The notes: generated by a model not told the origin, from the letters alone. A stretch of 64,000 bases of DNA from Nakamurella flava (GCF_005298075.1 NZ_SZZH01000003.1:124001-188000); one strand, 5' to 3'. Counted from the stretch's first letter, positions 33,591-44,434 are shown. Translations and numbers: made by a program.

Positions 33591-35047
33591 CCACGTGCTC
33601 CGATCAGCTCGATGACGGCGTCGACATCGACGTGTGCCTCCACGGCGTCGGCCAGGGCGTCGATCATCGACTCGCGCAGCGCGCGGTAACCGATCCCGGC
33701 GGCCGGGAGGGTTGCCCGGCCCCGTTCCGCAGCCACCTGGGCCAGCCAGCGGCGGCGGAACCCGTCGTTCTCGAAGATGCCGTGCCACATGGTCCCCCAC
33801 ACCGGACCGACCCGGCAGCCGTCCAGGAAGGGTTCGGCCCCGTCGTCGACAGTGGCGACACCATGATGGATCTCGTAGCCGTCGACGGTTTCGTCGTGCC
33901 ACGACCCGCTCGGGGTGCCCAGGGATTTCTCGGCCGCGAAGCGCACGTCGGTCGGCAGCAGACCCAACCCGTCGACCTCGGCGACCGACGACTCGACGCC
34001 GTCGCGGATCGTGCGTCCGAGCATCTGATAACCGCCGCAGATGCCGACCACCGTGGTCCCCGCGGCGACGGCGCGGAGCACCTCGTCGGCCAGTCCGGTA
34101 CGCCGCAGCCACGCCAGATCACCGACCGTGGACCGGGACCCGGGGAGCACGATGACGTCGGCCGACCGCAGCGCCACCGGGTCGTCGACCACGCTGACCG
34201 CCACCCCGGGTTCGGCGGCCAGGGCGTCCACGTCCGTCGCGTTCGACAGCCGGGGCATCCGCACCACGGCCACCCGCAGCACTGGATCCGGAGCATCGAC
34301 CGCCGATCTGGACGCCCAGCGGCCGACGGCCAGGGTGTCCTCGCCGTCCAGCCACACCCCGTCCAACCAGGGCAGGACCCCGAGGAACGGCACCCCGGTC
34401 CGCCGGGTGATCTCATCCAGGCCGGGCCGCAGCAGGTCGACGTCACCGCGGAACTTGTTGATCAGGAACGCCCTCACCAGGGCCCGGTCGGCGTCGTCCA
34501 GCAGGGCGACCGTGCCGTACAGCGAGGCGAGGACGCCGCCGCGGTCGATATCACCGACCACCATCACCGGCAGGTCGAAGCGGCGGGCCAGGCCCAGGTT
34601 GACGTAGTCGCCGGACCGCAGGTTGATCTCGGCCGGGGAACCGGCGCCCTCGCTGACGACGACGTCGTACTTCTCCGCCAGTTCCTCGTAGGCCGCGAAC
34701 GCCGCCTGGGCCAGATGGCGCCGTCCGGTCGCGAACTCACCGGACGCCAGCTCGCCGGCCGGCCGACCGCGGACCACGATGTGTGAGCGACGGTCCGAGC
34801 CGGGCTTGAGCAGCACCGGGTTCATCGCCGACTCCGGCGTGGCCCGGGCCGCCTGGGCCTGCAGGTACTGGGCCCGGCCGATCTCGGTGCCGTCCGGGCA
34901 GACCATCGAGTTGTTCGACATGTTCTGCGCCTTGAACGGCGCGACCCGGATCCCTCGCCGATGCAGCACGCGGCACAGCCCCGTGGTCACCGACGACTTG
35001 CCCGCGTCCGACGAGGTCCCGGCGATCAGCAGACCCCGGGCGGTCAC
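33587..35047 (-). CDS. cobQ: Cobyric acid synthase (adenosylcobyrate amidotransferase)
   Basis: 486 residues. P-loop-like 'LIAGTSSDAGKSSVTTGLCR' and 'APFKAQNMSNNSMV' open the synthetase half. The glutamine amidotransferase half has its cysteine in 'VGICGGYQMLGRTI' and histidine in 'MWHGIFENDGFR'. CobQ amidates carboxylates b, d, e and g of adenosylcobyrinate a,c-diamide using glutamine and ATP. It overlaps the upstream tetR stop by 4 nt and the downstream cobF start by 4 nt. Longer upstream readings in this frame run through the tetR gene and are not real. Confidence 0.96.
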   Translation of the reverse strand: MTARGLLIAGTSSDAGKSSVTTGLCRVLHRRGIRVAPFKAQNMSNNSMVCPDGTEIGRAQYLQAQAARATPESAMNPVLLKPGSDRRSHIVVRGRPAGELASGEFATGRRHLAQAAFAAYEELAEKYDVVVSEGAGSPAEINLRSGDYVNLGLARRFDLPVMVVGDIDRGGVLASLYGTVALLDDADRALVRAFLINKFRGDVDLLRPGLDEITRRTGVPFLGVLPWLDGVWLDGEDTLAVGRWASRSAVDAPDPVLRVAVVRMPRLSNATDVDALAAEPGVAVSVVDDPVALRSADVIVLPGSRSTVGDLAWLRRTGLADEVLRAVAAGTTVVGICGGYQMLGRTIRDGVESSVAEVDGLGLLPTDVRFAAEKSLGTPSGSWHDETVDGYEIHHGVATVDDGAEPFLDGCRVGPVWGTMWHGIFENDGFRRRWLAQVAAERGRATLPAAGIGYRALRESMIDALADAVEAHVDVDAVIELIGARG

Positions 35048-35583
35048 CGGGCCAGCACCCGGTCGAACACCGCGGCCAGCAGACCAGAATCGGGCAACGG
35101 CAGCCCGGCGATCGCCGACAGGTAGATGCCGTTGCCCACCAGCTTGATCAACTCGGCCTGCACCGGGTCGTCGATCTCGGCCCGCATCGGGGCCTCCCAG
35201 GCGGTGAAGATCTCGACCAGCAGCCGGGCCGCCCGGTCCTCGGTCTCCGGATCCGCCCCGGCATCCGGGCCGGTACCGGTGCGGACGGCCGCGATGAGCG
35301 AGGTGAAGAACCCCTCGTCCTCCGTCGGGATCGAGTACTGCAGATACGCCTGGGCGCCGCCCACCGCCGCGCTCTGCTGGTCCATGTCGGCGATGACTTT
35401 GTCCTTCACCTGCTCGAGCAGACCGAGCAGCAGATGGGACTTCGACGGAAAGTGATACAGCAGGCCGCCTTTGGAGACCCCGGCTTGCGCGGCCACCGCC
35501 TCCAGGGTGACGGCCGGCAGACCGCCCGTGCTCAGCAGGTGCCGGAGGGCGGCGAGAATCCGCTCGCGCGCATCGGAGGCCAC
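35044..35583 (-). CDS. TetR-family transcriptional regulator
   Basis: 179 residues. The N-terminal HTH is 'TLEAVAAQAGVSKGGLLYHF' followed by 'PSKSHLLLGLLEQV'; the rest is the helical ligand domain. It is divergent from an MFS exporter, with a palindrome in the 95-bp spacer, the usual arrangement for a repressor of its efflux pump. It is also the first gene of a tetR-cobQ-cobF transcript, so cobalamin genes would be cotranscribed with it. The ligand is unknown. Confidence 0.93.
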   Translation of the reverse strand: MASDARERILAALRHLLSTGGLPAVTLEAVAAQAGVSKGGLLYHFPSKSHLLLGLLEQVKDKVIADMDQQSAAVGGAQAYLQYSIPTEDEGFFTSLIAAVRTGTGPDAGADPETEDRAARLLVEIFTAWEAPMRAEIDDPVQAELIKLVGNGIYLSAIAGLPLPDSGLLAAVFDRVLAR

Positions 35584-35593
35584 CGGTAAACTG

Positions 35594-35609
35594 TACCGGC
35601 CGGACGGTA
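35594..35609. promoter_or_regulatory. Candidate TetR operator
   Basis: TACCGGCCGGACGGTA is an imperfect palindrome (TACCG / CGGTA arms) in the tetR-MFS spacer, 11 bp before the tetR GTG. A related ACCGGTAAA half-site lies just beside it at 35582. Binding there would repress both divergent genes. Confidence 0.55.
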
Positions 35610-35678
35610 AAGCGAGAGAGACTGGTCGCCGGCCACCAGCACGATCCGGTCGCTGACCGGCAGTTGGGTTCGAAGCTC

Positions 35679-36935
35679 ATGTTCGGTACGTACCTGGAAG
35701 TCCTGCGCCTCCCCGGCGCCCTGCGGTTCACCCTCTCCGGCCTGCTCGCGCGCATGCAGCTGTCGATGGCCGGGCTGGGCGCCGTCATGCTGCTGTCGGC
35801 CAGCCGCGGCTCCTACGCCGTCGCCGGCACGGTGGCCGCCCTGTACGCGGTCTCGGCCGCCCTGGTCGGTCCGCAGGTCTCCCGGCTCATCGACTCCTTC
35901 GGCCAGCGCCGCATCGTCCCCCTCCAGCTCGCCGTCCACCTGCCCGCCGTCGCCGGGTTGGTGTCGTTCGCGGTGTTCACCGATCTCAACTGGCCGGTCT
36001 TCGTGCTGGCGCTGTTCGCCGGTTCGTCGACCCCCGCGGTCGGCGCCCTGGTCCGGGCCCGCTGGTCCAACCTGTTGCGCGGCTCGCCCCAGCTGCGGAC
36101 CGCGTTCGCCTGGGAGGCGCTGATCGACGAATTCGTCTTCATCGTCGGCCCGCCGCTGGCGACCATCCTGGCCCTGCAGATCACGCCCAGCGCGGCGCTG
36201 ATCATCGCGACCATCGCGCTGGTCACCGGCACCGTCCTACTGATCACCCAGCGGTCGACCGAGCCGCCGGCCGCCGGTCGGTCCAACGCGACGTCCGGTC
36301 GCCCGGCCATCCTGCTGCCCGGCGTCGCCGGGATCACGGCGATCTTCGTGCTGCTCGGCGGCATCTTCGGCTCGTACGAGGTGGCCACGGTCGCCTTCGC
36401 CAAGGAGCAGGGCGCCCCGGCGGTGGCCGGTCTGATCCTGGCCCTGTACGCGGTCGGGTCGCTCGCCGCCGGCGTCGTCTACGGAGCCCTCACCCTGCGG
36501 GCCCCGTTGTCGAAGCAGTTTCTGGCGGCGACCGGCGTGCTCGCCGTCGTGACGTTCCCCCTGCCCCTGCTCGGGCAGCTGTGGCTGGTCGCCGCCGGCC
36601 TGTTCGTCGCCGGTATCGCCTGCTCACCGGTGCTGATCGCCGGCACGGCGCTGCTCGAGCACATCGTGCCGTCCAACCGGTTGACCGAGGCCATGACGTG
36701 GAACGCCAGCGGCCTGGCCGTCGGCATCGCCGTCGCGTCGCCGCTGGCCGGGGTGGTCATCGACCGGCACGGTGCGGCGGTCGCGTACTGGGTGACCGCC
36801 GGCTGCGGGGTGCTCGCCTTCGCCGTCGCCGCGGTGGTCTACCGGTCCCTGCGCCGCGCCGACCTGGGCGCCGAACCCACGGAAAAGGTCCTGACCGGCG
36901 GGCAACCACAGTCGCTCACGGTGGAAAAGGCCTGA
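35679..36935 (+). CDS. MFS transporter
   Basis: 418 residues with 12 predicted spans, for example 'AGLGAVMLLSASRGSYAVAG', 'AGLVSFAVFTDLNWPVFVL' and 'GITAIFVLLGGIFGSYEVAT'. The loop 'RLIDSFGQRRIVPLQ' occupies the MFS motif-A position after span 2. It exports an unknown solute by proton antiport, judged from its divergent tetR neighbour. ATG 35679 is preferred to an upstream TTG. No cobalamin transporter feature is seen. Confidence 0.9.
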   Translation: MFGTYLEVLRLPGALRFTLSGLLARMQLSMAGLGAVMLLSASRGSYAVAGTVAALYAVSAALVGPQVSRLIDSFGQRRIVPLQLAVHLPAVAGLVSFAVFTDLNWPVFVLALFAGSSTPAVGALVRARWSNLLRGSPQLRTAFAWEALIDEFVFIVGPPLATILALQITPSAALIIATIALVTGTVLLITQRSTEPPAAGRSNATSGRPAILLPGVAGITAIFVLLGGIFGSYEVATVAFAKEQGAPAVAGLILALYAVGSLAAGVVYGALTLRAPLSKQFLAATGVLAVVTFPLPLLGQLWLVAAGLFVAGIACSPVLIAGTALLEHIVPSNRLTEAMTWNASGLAVGIAVASPLAGVVIDRHGAAVAYWVTAGCGVLAFAVAAVVYRSLRRADLGAEPTEKVLTGGQPQSLTVEKA

Positions 36936-36954
36936 CAGCGGGTACTGGTCAGCT

Positions 36955-37107
36955 ATGACGCAGCCCGACGATCGCACTCAGGACGGCACCGCCAGCCCCG
37001 ACGGTGGTGACGTCAATCTGCAGCCCGGGCCCCGGGACGAGGGCGGGTCCGGCGGGATGGCCACCCGCGAGCAGGAAGCCCGCGAGGAGCAGGCGGACGG
37101 CGGGTGA
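36955..37107 (+). CDS. Small acidic, disordered protein coupled to MpaB-like gene
   Basis: 50 residues, ATG 36955 to TGA 37105-37107. The composition is Asp/Glu/Gly/Gln-rich with no hydrophobic core ('MTQPDDRTQDGTASPDGGDV' at the start, 'REQEAREEQADGG' at the end). Its stop overlaps the GTG start of the next gene (GTGA), the pattern seen in real operons throughout this window. Function unknown. Confidence 0.55.
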   Translation: MTQPDDRTQDGTASPDGGDVNLQPGPRDEGGSGGMATREQEAREEQADGG

Positions 37108-37985
37108 CCCCGGACAGCAACCGTCCGGGCCGTGCCGGCAGTACTCCTGACATGGAGTCTGGTTCCGGAACGTTGTTCGGCCCGTCATCGGTCAGCTGGC
37201 GCGTGCACGCCGACCCGGTGTTCCCGGTCGCCGGGGTGCGGGCGCTCATCCTGCAGGCCCTGCACCCCACGGCGGTGGCCGGGGTCGCCCAGCACACCGG
37301 GTTCCGGGACGACTTCTGGGGGCGGCTGGAACGCACCGGCTTGTACGTCTCGACGCTGACCTACGGCCCGGCCGGCGAGGCCCGCAAGCTGGCCGCCCGG
37401 ATCCGCGGGATCCACCGTCGGCTGAGCGCCGTCGACCCCGACACCGGTCGCGAGTTCCCGCTCGACCGGCCCGATCTGCTGCTCTGGGTGCACTGCTGCG
37501 AGATCGAGTCGTTCCTGACGACCGTGCGCCGGGCCGGCAACCCGCTGTCGGATGCCGACGCCGATCGGTACGTCGCCGAGCAGGTCGTCAGCGCCGAACT
37601 GATCGGTCTACCGGCGTCGCAGGTACCGGCCAGCGTCGCCGAGTTGGACGCCTACTTCCACGACGTCCGACCCCGGCTGCGGCTCACCGACACCGCACGG
37701 GACGGCATCCGCACGCTGACCATCCCGCCGATGAAGGCGTGGGTGCAGCTGCTCACCCCGGCCCGGCCGGCCTGGACCGTCCTCGCCGGGGCGGCCCTGG
37801 CCACCCTGCCGCGGTGGGCCCGCAAGATGTACCGGCTCCCCGGCCTGCCGACCACCGACCTCGCCGCCACCGCCGGACTGAAGGCGCTGCGGGTCGCCGC
37901 CCTCGCCCTGCCCGACCGCATCAGCGGCCCACCCGAGGCCCGGCGGGCCCGCGCGCTCATCGCTGCGGCCGAGGGCGCGGCCTGA
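37104..37985 (+). CDS. MpaB-like / DUF2236 oxygenase-family protein
   Basis: 293 residues. The opening 'SVSWRVHADPVFPVAGVRAL' and 'QALHPTAVAGVAQHTGFRDD' and the middle 'DLLLWVHCCEIESFLTTVRR' match the MpaB/latex-clearing-protein-like family, which binds heme b through conserved histidines. Substrate unknown. It begins within the stop of the 50-residue gene upstream and ends just before a 61-bp palindrome that probably terminates it. Confidence 0.87.
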   Translation: MTPDSNRPGRAGSTPDMESGSGTLFGPSSVSWRVHADPVFPVAGVRALILQALHPTAVAGVAQHTGFRDDFWGRLERTGLYVSTLTYGPAGEARKLAARIRGIHRRLSAVDPDTGREFPLDRPDLLLWVHCCEIESFLTTVRRAGNPLSDADADRYVAEQVVSAELIGLPASQVPASVAELDAYFHDVRPRLRLTDTARDGIRTLTIPPMKAWVQLLTPARPAWTVLAGAALATLPRWARKMYRLPGLPTTDLAATAGLKALRVAALALPDRISGPPEARRARALIAAAEGAA

Positions 37986-37988
37986 GCC

Positions 37989-38049
37989 ATCGACAGGACG
38001 CTTGTGCCGCTCTGAAGGCCTTCCAGAGCGGCACAGGCGTCCTGTCGAT
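37989..38049. repeat. 61-bp near-perfect palindrome (probable bidirectional terminator)
   Basis: Thirty-base arms beginning ATCGACAGGACGC and meeting at AAGGCCTT are complementary except for one mismatch and one bulged base, with essentially no loop. It fills the space between two convergent genes and touches the stop codon of the minus-strand one. It may terminate both transcripts or be a palindromic repeat element. Confidence 0.8.
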
Positions 38050-38567
38050 CAGTCGGCCGTCGGAATCATGCCGACCAGTGACACCCGTCGAGACGGCTTG
38101 ATGCGAATGAGGTCATCGGCGATGAGTTCCTCGCTCAAGCCGCTGACCCGCCTCACTTCGGACAGATCAGGGATGCGTCCGGTCTCGTCGACGTGGATCT
38201 CGAAGGGATCGGACGGTTCCATCACGCCCCACCAGAGCAGATGGACGTCGAGCGCGCAGAACCTCTGAAATGCGGCGCGGAGCACCTTCTGAACAGCGAT
38301 CTTCTGAATTCGGGTCAGCGGCGTGAACTCGAATCGCACCTCGATGTCCGCAGGTACCAGCGCTTGGTAGCCGCGTTCGAGGTCTGCGTCGAAGAGTTCA
38401 TTCTGCCGCCGCCGGTGGACGGTGATCAGCCGGTGGTGGTGCGCACGACGGACGGCGAAGTGCTGCGGATCGTGCTGGGCTCCCCACTCGTTCATGGTCG
38501 TCGCCAACGGTTGGAGGAGATGGTAGAGCGCCTCCTCCTCCGGGTCGTCGAACATGCGCAGGGTCAT
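38049..38567 (-). CDS. Hypothetical protein, function unknown
   Basis: 172 residues, starting at ATG 38567 inside the stop of the upstream hydrolase (ATGA overlap). It is soluble with charged blocks, including 'HHHRLITVHRRRQNELFDAD', 'EVRFEFTPLTRIQKIAVQKV' and 'ALDVHLLWWGVMEPSDPFEI'. No known family is recognised. Its codon use is somewhat less GC-rich at third positions than its neighbours, hinting at later acquisition. It is the last gene of the vanZ/RDD - hydrolase - hypothetical unit. Confidence 0.72.
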   Translation of the reverse strand: MTLRMFDDPEEEALYHLLQPLATTMNEWGAQHDPQHFAVRRAHHHRLITVHRRRQNELFDADLERGYQALVPADIEVRFEFTPLTRIQKIAVQKVLRAAFQRFCALDVHLLWWGVMEPSDPFEIHVDETGRIPDLSEVRRVSGLSEELIADDLIRIKPSRRVSLVGMIPTAD

Positions 38568-39478
38568 GCGCCGCCTCCAGGCCACTCGGCCCGTCGCTCC
38601 TGTCCCGCCCGGGCCACTTCGGCGATCCCGTCGGCGATCGGTTCCCAGAGCGGTTGGGGGATCTCGTGACCCATCCCGGCGTAGGTGACGAGCTTGGCGC
38701 CGGGGATGGCGGCGGCGGTGGCGCGGCCGCCGGAGGCGTTGATCAACGGGTCGGACAGACCATGGACGACGAGGCTGGGCAGGTCGAGGCGGCGTAGTTC
38801 GGCGGTGCGGTCGGGGGAGCCGAGGATGGCCGCGAACTGGCGGGCCGAGCCGTCCGGGTCGTAGGCCCGGTCCCAGGACGCGCCGGCGATCTCCCGCATC
38901 GCGTCCAGCCGCAGCGGGTAGGCCGGGGACGCCTGCTGCCGGTACACGGTGAGCTTCAACGCGATCGCCTCCTCCCGGGAGGTGACGGTCGGCCGGGTCA
39001 GCAGGCGGTAGGCGGTGGCCAGCTTCGGATGACCCACTCGCCGGGACCCGGTGCTCGACGCGATCGACGTCAGGCTGGCGACCAGATCCGGATGACGGAT
39101 GGCCAGCGACTGGGCGATGCAGCCGCCCATGCTGATCCCCACCACGTGCACGGGCCCCAGGCCCAACCCGGTGATGAGCCCGGCGGTGTCGTCGGCCATG
39201 TCCGCGGTCAGGTAGGGCGGCTGCTGCCGCCCGAGGAACGCCGACACCGGCCGGCCGGCCGGCAGGTCGGACAGATGCGTCGACAACCCGACGTCCCGGT
39301 TGTCGAAGCGGACGACGTGATGCCCCCGCGCGACGAGTTCCGCGCAGAACCCGTCCTCCCACGCCAGCATCTGCGTCGCCAGACCCATCACCAGCAGCAC
39401 AGTGGGGTCGGCCGGGTCGCCGAACGACTCGTAGGCCAGGGACAGGCCGTTGCTGGAGACGGTGGCCGAAGCAGTCAC
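38564..39478 (-). CDS. Alpha/beta hydrolase
   Basis: 304 residues. 'TVLLVMGLATQMLAWEDGF', 'HVVRFDNRDVGLSTHL' and the nucleophile elbow 'VHVVGISMGGCIAQSLAIRH' (G-I-S-M-G-G) define the fold. The catalytic acid and histidine fit 'LVVHGLSDPLINASGG' and 'TYAGMGHEIPQPLW'. The arrangement resembles aclacinomycin methylesterase-type and lipase-like hydrolases. GTG 39478 overlaps the stop of the VanZ/RDD gene by 4 nt. Confidence 0.92.
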   Translation of the reverse strand: MTASATVSSNGLSLAYESFGDPADPTVLLVMGLATQMLAWEDGFCAELVARGHHVVRFDNRDVGLSTHLSDLPAGRPVSAFLGRQQPPYLTADMADDTAGLITGLGLGPVHVVGISMGGCIAQSLAIRHPDLVASLTSIASSTGSRRVGHPKLATAYRLLTRPTVTSREEAIALKLTVYRQQASPAYPLRLDAMREIAGASWDRAYDPDGSARQFAAILGSPDRTAELRRLDLPSLVVHGLSDPLINASGGRATAAAIPGAKLVTYAGMGHEIPQPLWEPIADGIAEVARAGQERRAEWPGGGA

Positions 39479-40638
39479 CCGACCAGTCTGGCAGCGTCGT
39501 CCGGCCGGTCGTCGGCTCTGGCCACCACCGGAGCACGGACGTCGACCATGGCGGCCCCGCTGATCAGGCCGGACAGTCCCGGGCGACCCCGAACCGCTGT
39601 GGTGAAGGGCACCGCGATCAGGCAGAGGACGGTCCAGGCCCAGCAGGTGACCTGCACCCATCCGGCCGCCCCGGACCCGGACACCGCCCCGGCCACCTGG
39701 CCGACCGTGAAAACGCCGCCGGTGACCGACGCCCGCAGCAACCGTCGGTCGGACGAGGGCTCGGGCCACCGCGGCGACAGCCAGACGAGGGCCTGACCGA
39801 TCGACGCTCCCGACCCGCGAAGCGCGGGCAGGTAGAAGACGCCCAGCCCGGCGATCAGGGCTGCGGCCGGGGACGCCCACACCGGGGCGTCGAGGAACCG
39901 ACCGGCCAGGGCCGACCGGACCGCCACGGTCCCGGCCACCAGGGCGACCGCCACCAGCAGGAACGCCGCGCCGTCGAGCAGCATCCCCACCCAGCGCCGG
40001 CCGACCGTCACCGGGCGGGGCTCGGTCCGGGTCATCCGGAGATCCCGGGCCTGCGGCATCCAGAACAGCAGGGCCGGAGCGATCACCGCCCCGACCAAGG
40101 CGCCGGTGGTGTTGGCGATCAGGTCGTCGACGTCGCCGACGCGGTAGCTGCAGGGGTAGAGGCCGTAGATCGCCGACCACTGCGTGAGCTCGATGACCGC
40201 CGACACCGCCAGCCCGATACCCGTCGCGGCCACGACCCCGCGGCCCAGGTATCGGCGGACCACCACACCGAGGGGGATGAAGAGGGCGACGTTGAAGAGG
40301 ACCTGCCAGAGCGACCAGCCGGTCAGCGCGGCCCGCCAGCCACGACGCGCGGCCGTCGACCGGATGTCGTCGACGAACGAGAACGGTGACCACTGGAACG
40401 CGGCCAGCCCGGGCCCGCCGCGACGGTTGCACACCGTGTCCGGATCAGGCAGCGGGAGGAAGACGTAGGCGACCAGGGCGACGACATAGACGCTGACCGC
40501 GAGCAGACCCAGTAGCCGGGCGCCACTGATCCGTCCGTACCGGCGGTACTGCACGACGACCGCCGGGACCAGCACGGCCAGGAAGACCAGCGCCCCGCCC
40601 AGCAGGCCGAACCCGGCCTGCCATGTCCATCCGCCCAC
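39475..40638 (-). CDS. VanZ / RDD-domain membrane protein
   Basis: About 387 residues with eight or more hydrophobic spans. The N-terminal half fits VanZ ('VLFNVALFIPLGVVVRRYLG', 'VSAVIELTQWSAIYGLYPC', 'RVGDVDDLIANTTGALVGAV'). The C-terminal half fits RDD ('RRWVGMLLDGAAFLLVAVAL'). VanZ proteins are linked to glycopeptide or lipoglycopeptide tolerance, but here the role is unknown. GTG 40638 is chosen because the alternative GTG 40653 lies within the leuA terminator hairpin; neither has a clear ribosome site. Confidence 0.85.
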   Translation of the reverse strand: MGGWTWQAGFGLLGGALVFLAVLVPAVVVQYRRYGRISGARLLGLLAVSVYVVALVAYVFLPLPDPDTVCNRRGGPGLAAFQWSPFSFVDDIRSTAARRGWRAALTGWSLWQVLFNVALFIPLGVVVRRYLGRGVVAATGIGLAVSAVIELTQWSAIYGLYPCSYRVGDVDDLIANTTGALVGAVIAPALLFWMPQARDLRMTRTEPRPVTVGRRWVGMLLDGAAFLLVAVALVAGTVAVRSALAGRFLDAPVWASPAAALIAGLGVFYLPALRGSGASIGQALVWLSPRWPEPSSDRRLLRASVTGGVFTVGQVAGAVSGSGAAGWVQVTCWAWTVLCLIAVPFTTAVRGRPGLSGLISGAAMVDVRAPVVARADDRPDDAARLVG

Positions 40639-40649
40639 GCCGGGATCGT

Positions 40650-40691
40650 GCACTCCGGCGCTGCCGCCCGGAGGCGGTGACGCCGGAGTGC
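40650..40691 (-). terminator. leuA terminator hairpin
   Basis: GCACTCCGGCG and its exact complement enclose 20 nt that can themselves pair (CCGCC/GGCGG). It begins 12 bp after the leuA stop on the minus strand. No T-run follows. Confidence 0.65.
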
Positions 40692-40702
40692 GCCCGAAAG
40701 GG

Positions 40703-42628
<1,926 letters not shown>

Positions 42629-42644
<16 letters not shown>

Positions 42645-42676
42645 CGACCGAGAAGCAGGGACGCGCGGCACACCAC
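42629..42676 (-). CDS. leuA leader peptide (attenuator)
   Basis: GTG at 42676 (a second GTG follows) opens a 15-residue peptide, (M)VCRASLLLGRRDGA, ending in TGA. It holds three consecutive Leu codons, CTG CTT CTC, two of them uncommon in this GC-rich DNA. A hairpin overlaps its 3' end, and leuA starts about 105 bp downstream. This is the classic leader-peptide attenuation layout. An AGGG lies about 9 nt before the start. Confidence 0.65.
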
Positions 42677-42726
42677 GGCAGGGACCCTACCCCCGATGGC
42701 CGCCGCTCGAAAGCCGGACCCGCGGA

Positions 42727-44391
42727 TCACCGTTGGGTCACCCGACCGTCCCGGACCTCCCAGTGCCGGTCGACGTGGACCGCCTGGAGCATCCGTCGAT
42801 CGTGCGTGACCAGCAGCAACGTGCCCGCGTAGCTCGCCAGGGCCTGTTCGAGCTGGACGATCGCCGGCAGGTCGAGATGGTTGGTCGGCTCGTCGAGCAC
42901 CAGCAGATTCACTCCCCGGGCCTGCAACAGCGCCAGGGCGGCCCGGGTGCGCTCGCCCGGGGACAGGTCGCGTCCGGCCCGCCGCACGTGGTCGGCGTAG
43001 AGCCCGAACTTGGCCAGCAGAGTGCGGATCTCGGCCGGCGGCTGGTCCGGCAGTTCCCGCTCGAAGACGTCCAGCACCGTGCCGGCCCCCGCACCGGCGG
43101 CCGTGTCCAGCAGGCTGCGGGCCTGGTCGACCCGGCCGATCGCCACGGACGCGCCCCGGCTGACGGTCCCGTCCTGCGGCGGCAGGTCGCCGAGCAGCAA
43201 CGACAACAGGGTCGTCTTGCCGCTGCCGTTGGGTCCGGTGACGGCGATCCGGTCGCCGGCGGACACGTGCAGGTCGACCGGCCCCAGGACGAAGTCACCG
43301 CGCCGGGCCGTGGCCCCGCGGGCGGTCAGCACCACCGCGGACGAGCCGGGCGCCGTGGCGATGGAGTACTGCAGCACCCATTCCTTGCGCGGCTCGGCCA
43401 CCTCGGTCATGCGCTCGATGAGCCGGTCGGTCTGCCGGGCCTTGGCGGCCTGCTTCTCGGTGGCCTCGATGCGGAAACCCCGTGAGACCTTGTCATTATC
43501 AGACTTGCCGGTCTTCGACCTCGCTGCCCGGATGCCCTTGTCGGCCCAGGCCCGCTGGGTCCGGGCCCGTTCCTGCAACGACGACTTCTTGTCCGCGTAT
43601 TCGTCGTAGGCGTCGCGGGCGTGCTGCCGTTTGACCTCCCGCTCGGCCAGGTAGGACTCGTAGCCGCCGCCGAAGATGCCGACCTGGTGTTGCGCGAGAT
43701 CCAGCTCGACGACGCGATTGACGCTGCGGGACAGGAACTCCCGGTCGTGCGAGACGATCACCAGGGCGACGCCGCGGCGGGCGGCGTCGACGACGAACGC
43801 CTCCAACCGGTCGAGGCCATCGAGGTCGAGATCGTTGGTCGGCTCGTCCAGCAGCAGGACGTCGAAGCGGGCCAGCAGCAGGGCGGCCAGGTTCACCCGG
43901 GCCGCCTGCCCGCCGGACAGCGCCACCATCGCGGTGGACGGGTCGACGTGCAGACCCAGGTTGGCCAGCACCTGGGGGATGCGTTCGTCCAGATCGGCTC
44001 CGCCCAGGGCGAGCCACCGTTCCAGCGCGGTGCCGTAGCGGTCCGGGTCGGCGTCGGGGGACTCGAGATCGGCAGCGGCAGCGTCCATCTCGCGCTGGGC
44101 ATCGGCCACCCCGGTGCGTCGGTGCAGGTGTTCCACGATCGACTCGTCCGGGCGACGCTCGATCTCCTGCGGCAGATGACCGACGGTCGCCTCCGGCGGG
44201 CTGACCGACACCCGGCCGGACATCGGGGCGTCCTGCCCGGCCAACAGGCGCAGCAGGGTCGACTTGCCCGCGCCGTTCACCCCGACCAGGCCGATGACGT
44301 CCCCGGGGGCGATCACCAGGGAGAGGTCGTCGAACAGGGGGACGTCGCCGAAACCGGCGGACAGGCCGGCGGCCACCAGGGTTGCGCTCAC
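42727..44391 (-). CDS. ABC-F family ATPase
   Basis: 554 residues with two ABC domains and no membrane span. Domain 1: Walker A 'GVNGAGKST', signature 'LSGGQ', Walker B 'VLLLDEPTNDLDL'. A charged linker of about 80 residues follows, then domain 2: Walker A 'GPNGSGKTT', signature 'LSPGE', Walker B 'LLVLDEPTNHLDL'. ABC-F proteins act on the ribosome, some giving antibiotic protection and others rescuing stalled translation. The specific type is not determinable. GTG 44391 is the start. Confidence 0.94.
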   Translation of the reverse strand: MSATLVAAGLSAGFGDVPLFDDLSLVIAPGDVIGLVGVNGAGKSTLLRLLAGQDAPMSGRVSVSPPEATVGHLPQEIERRPDESIVEHLHRRTGVADAQREMDAAAADLESPDADPDRYGTALERWLALGGADLDERIPQVLANLGLHVDPSTAMVALSGGQAARVNLAALLLARFDVLLLDEPTNDLDLDGLDRLEAFVVDAARRGVALVIVSHDREFLSRSVNRVVELDLAQHQVGIFGGGYESYLAEREVKRQHARDAYDEYADKKSSLQERARTQRAWADKGIRAARSKTGKSDNDKVSRGFRIEATEKQAAKARQTDRLIERMTEVAEPRKEWVLQYSIATAPGSSAVVLTARGATARRGDFVLGPVDLHVSAGDRIAVTGPNGSGKTTLLSLLLGDLPPQDGTVSRGASVAIGRVDQARSLLDTAAGAGAGTVLDVFERELPDQPPAEIRTLLAKFGLYADHVRRAGRDLSPGERTRAALALLQARGVNLLVLDEPTNHLDLPAIVQLEQALASYAGTLLLVTHDRRMLQAVHVDRHWEVRDGRVTQR

Positions 44392-44434
44392 GCCCGTGAT
44401 CCTGTCAGTCGGAAAGGTCGATCCACCCGAGAGG

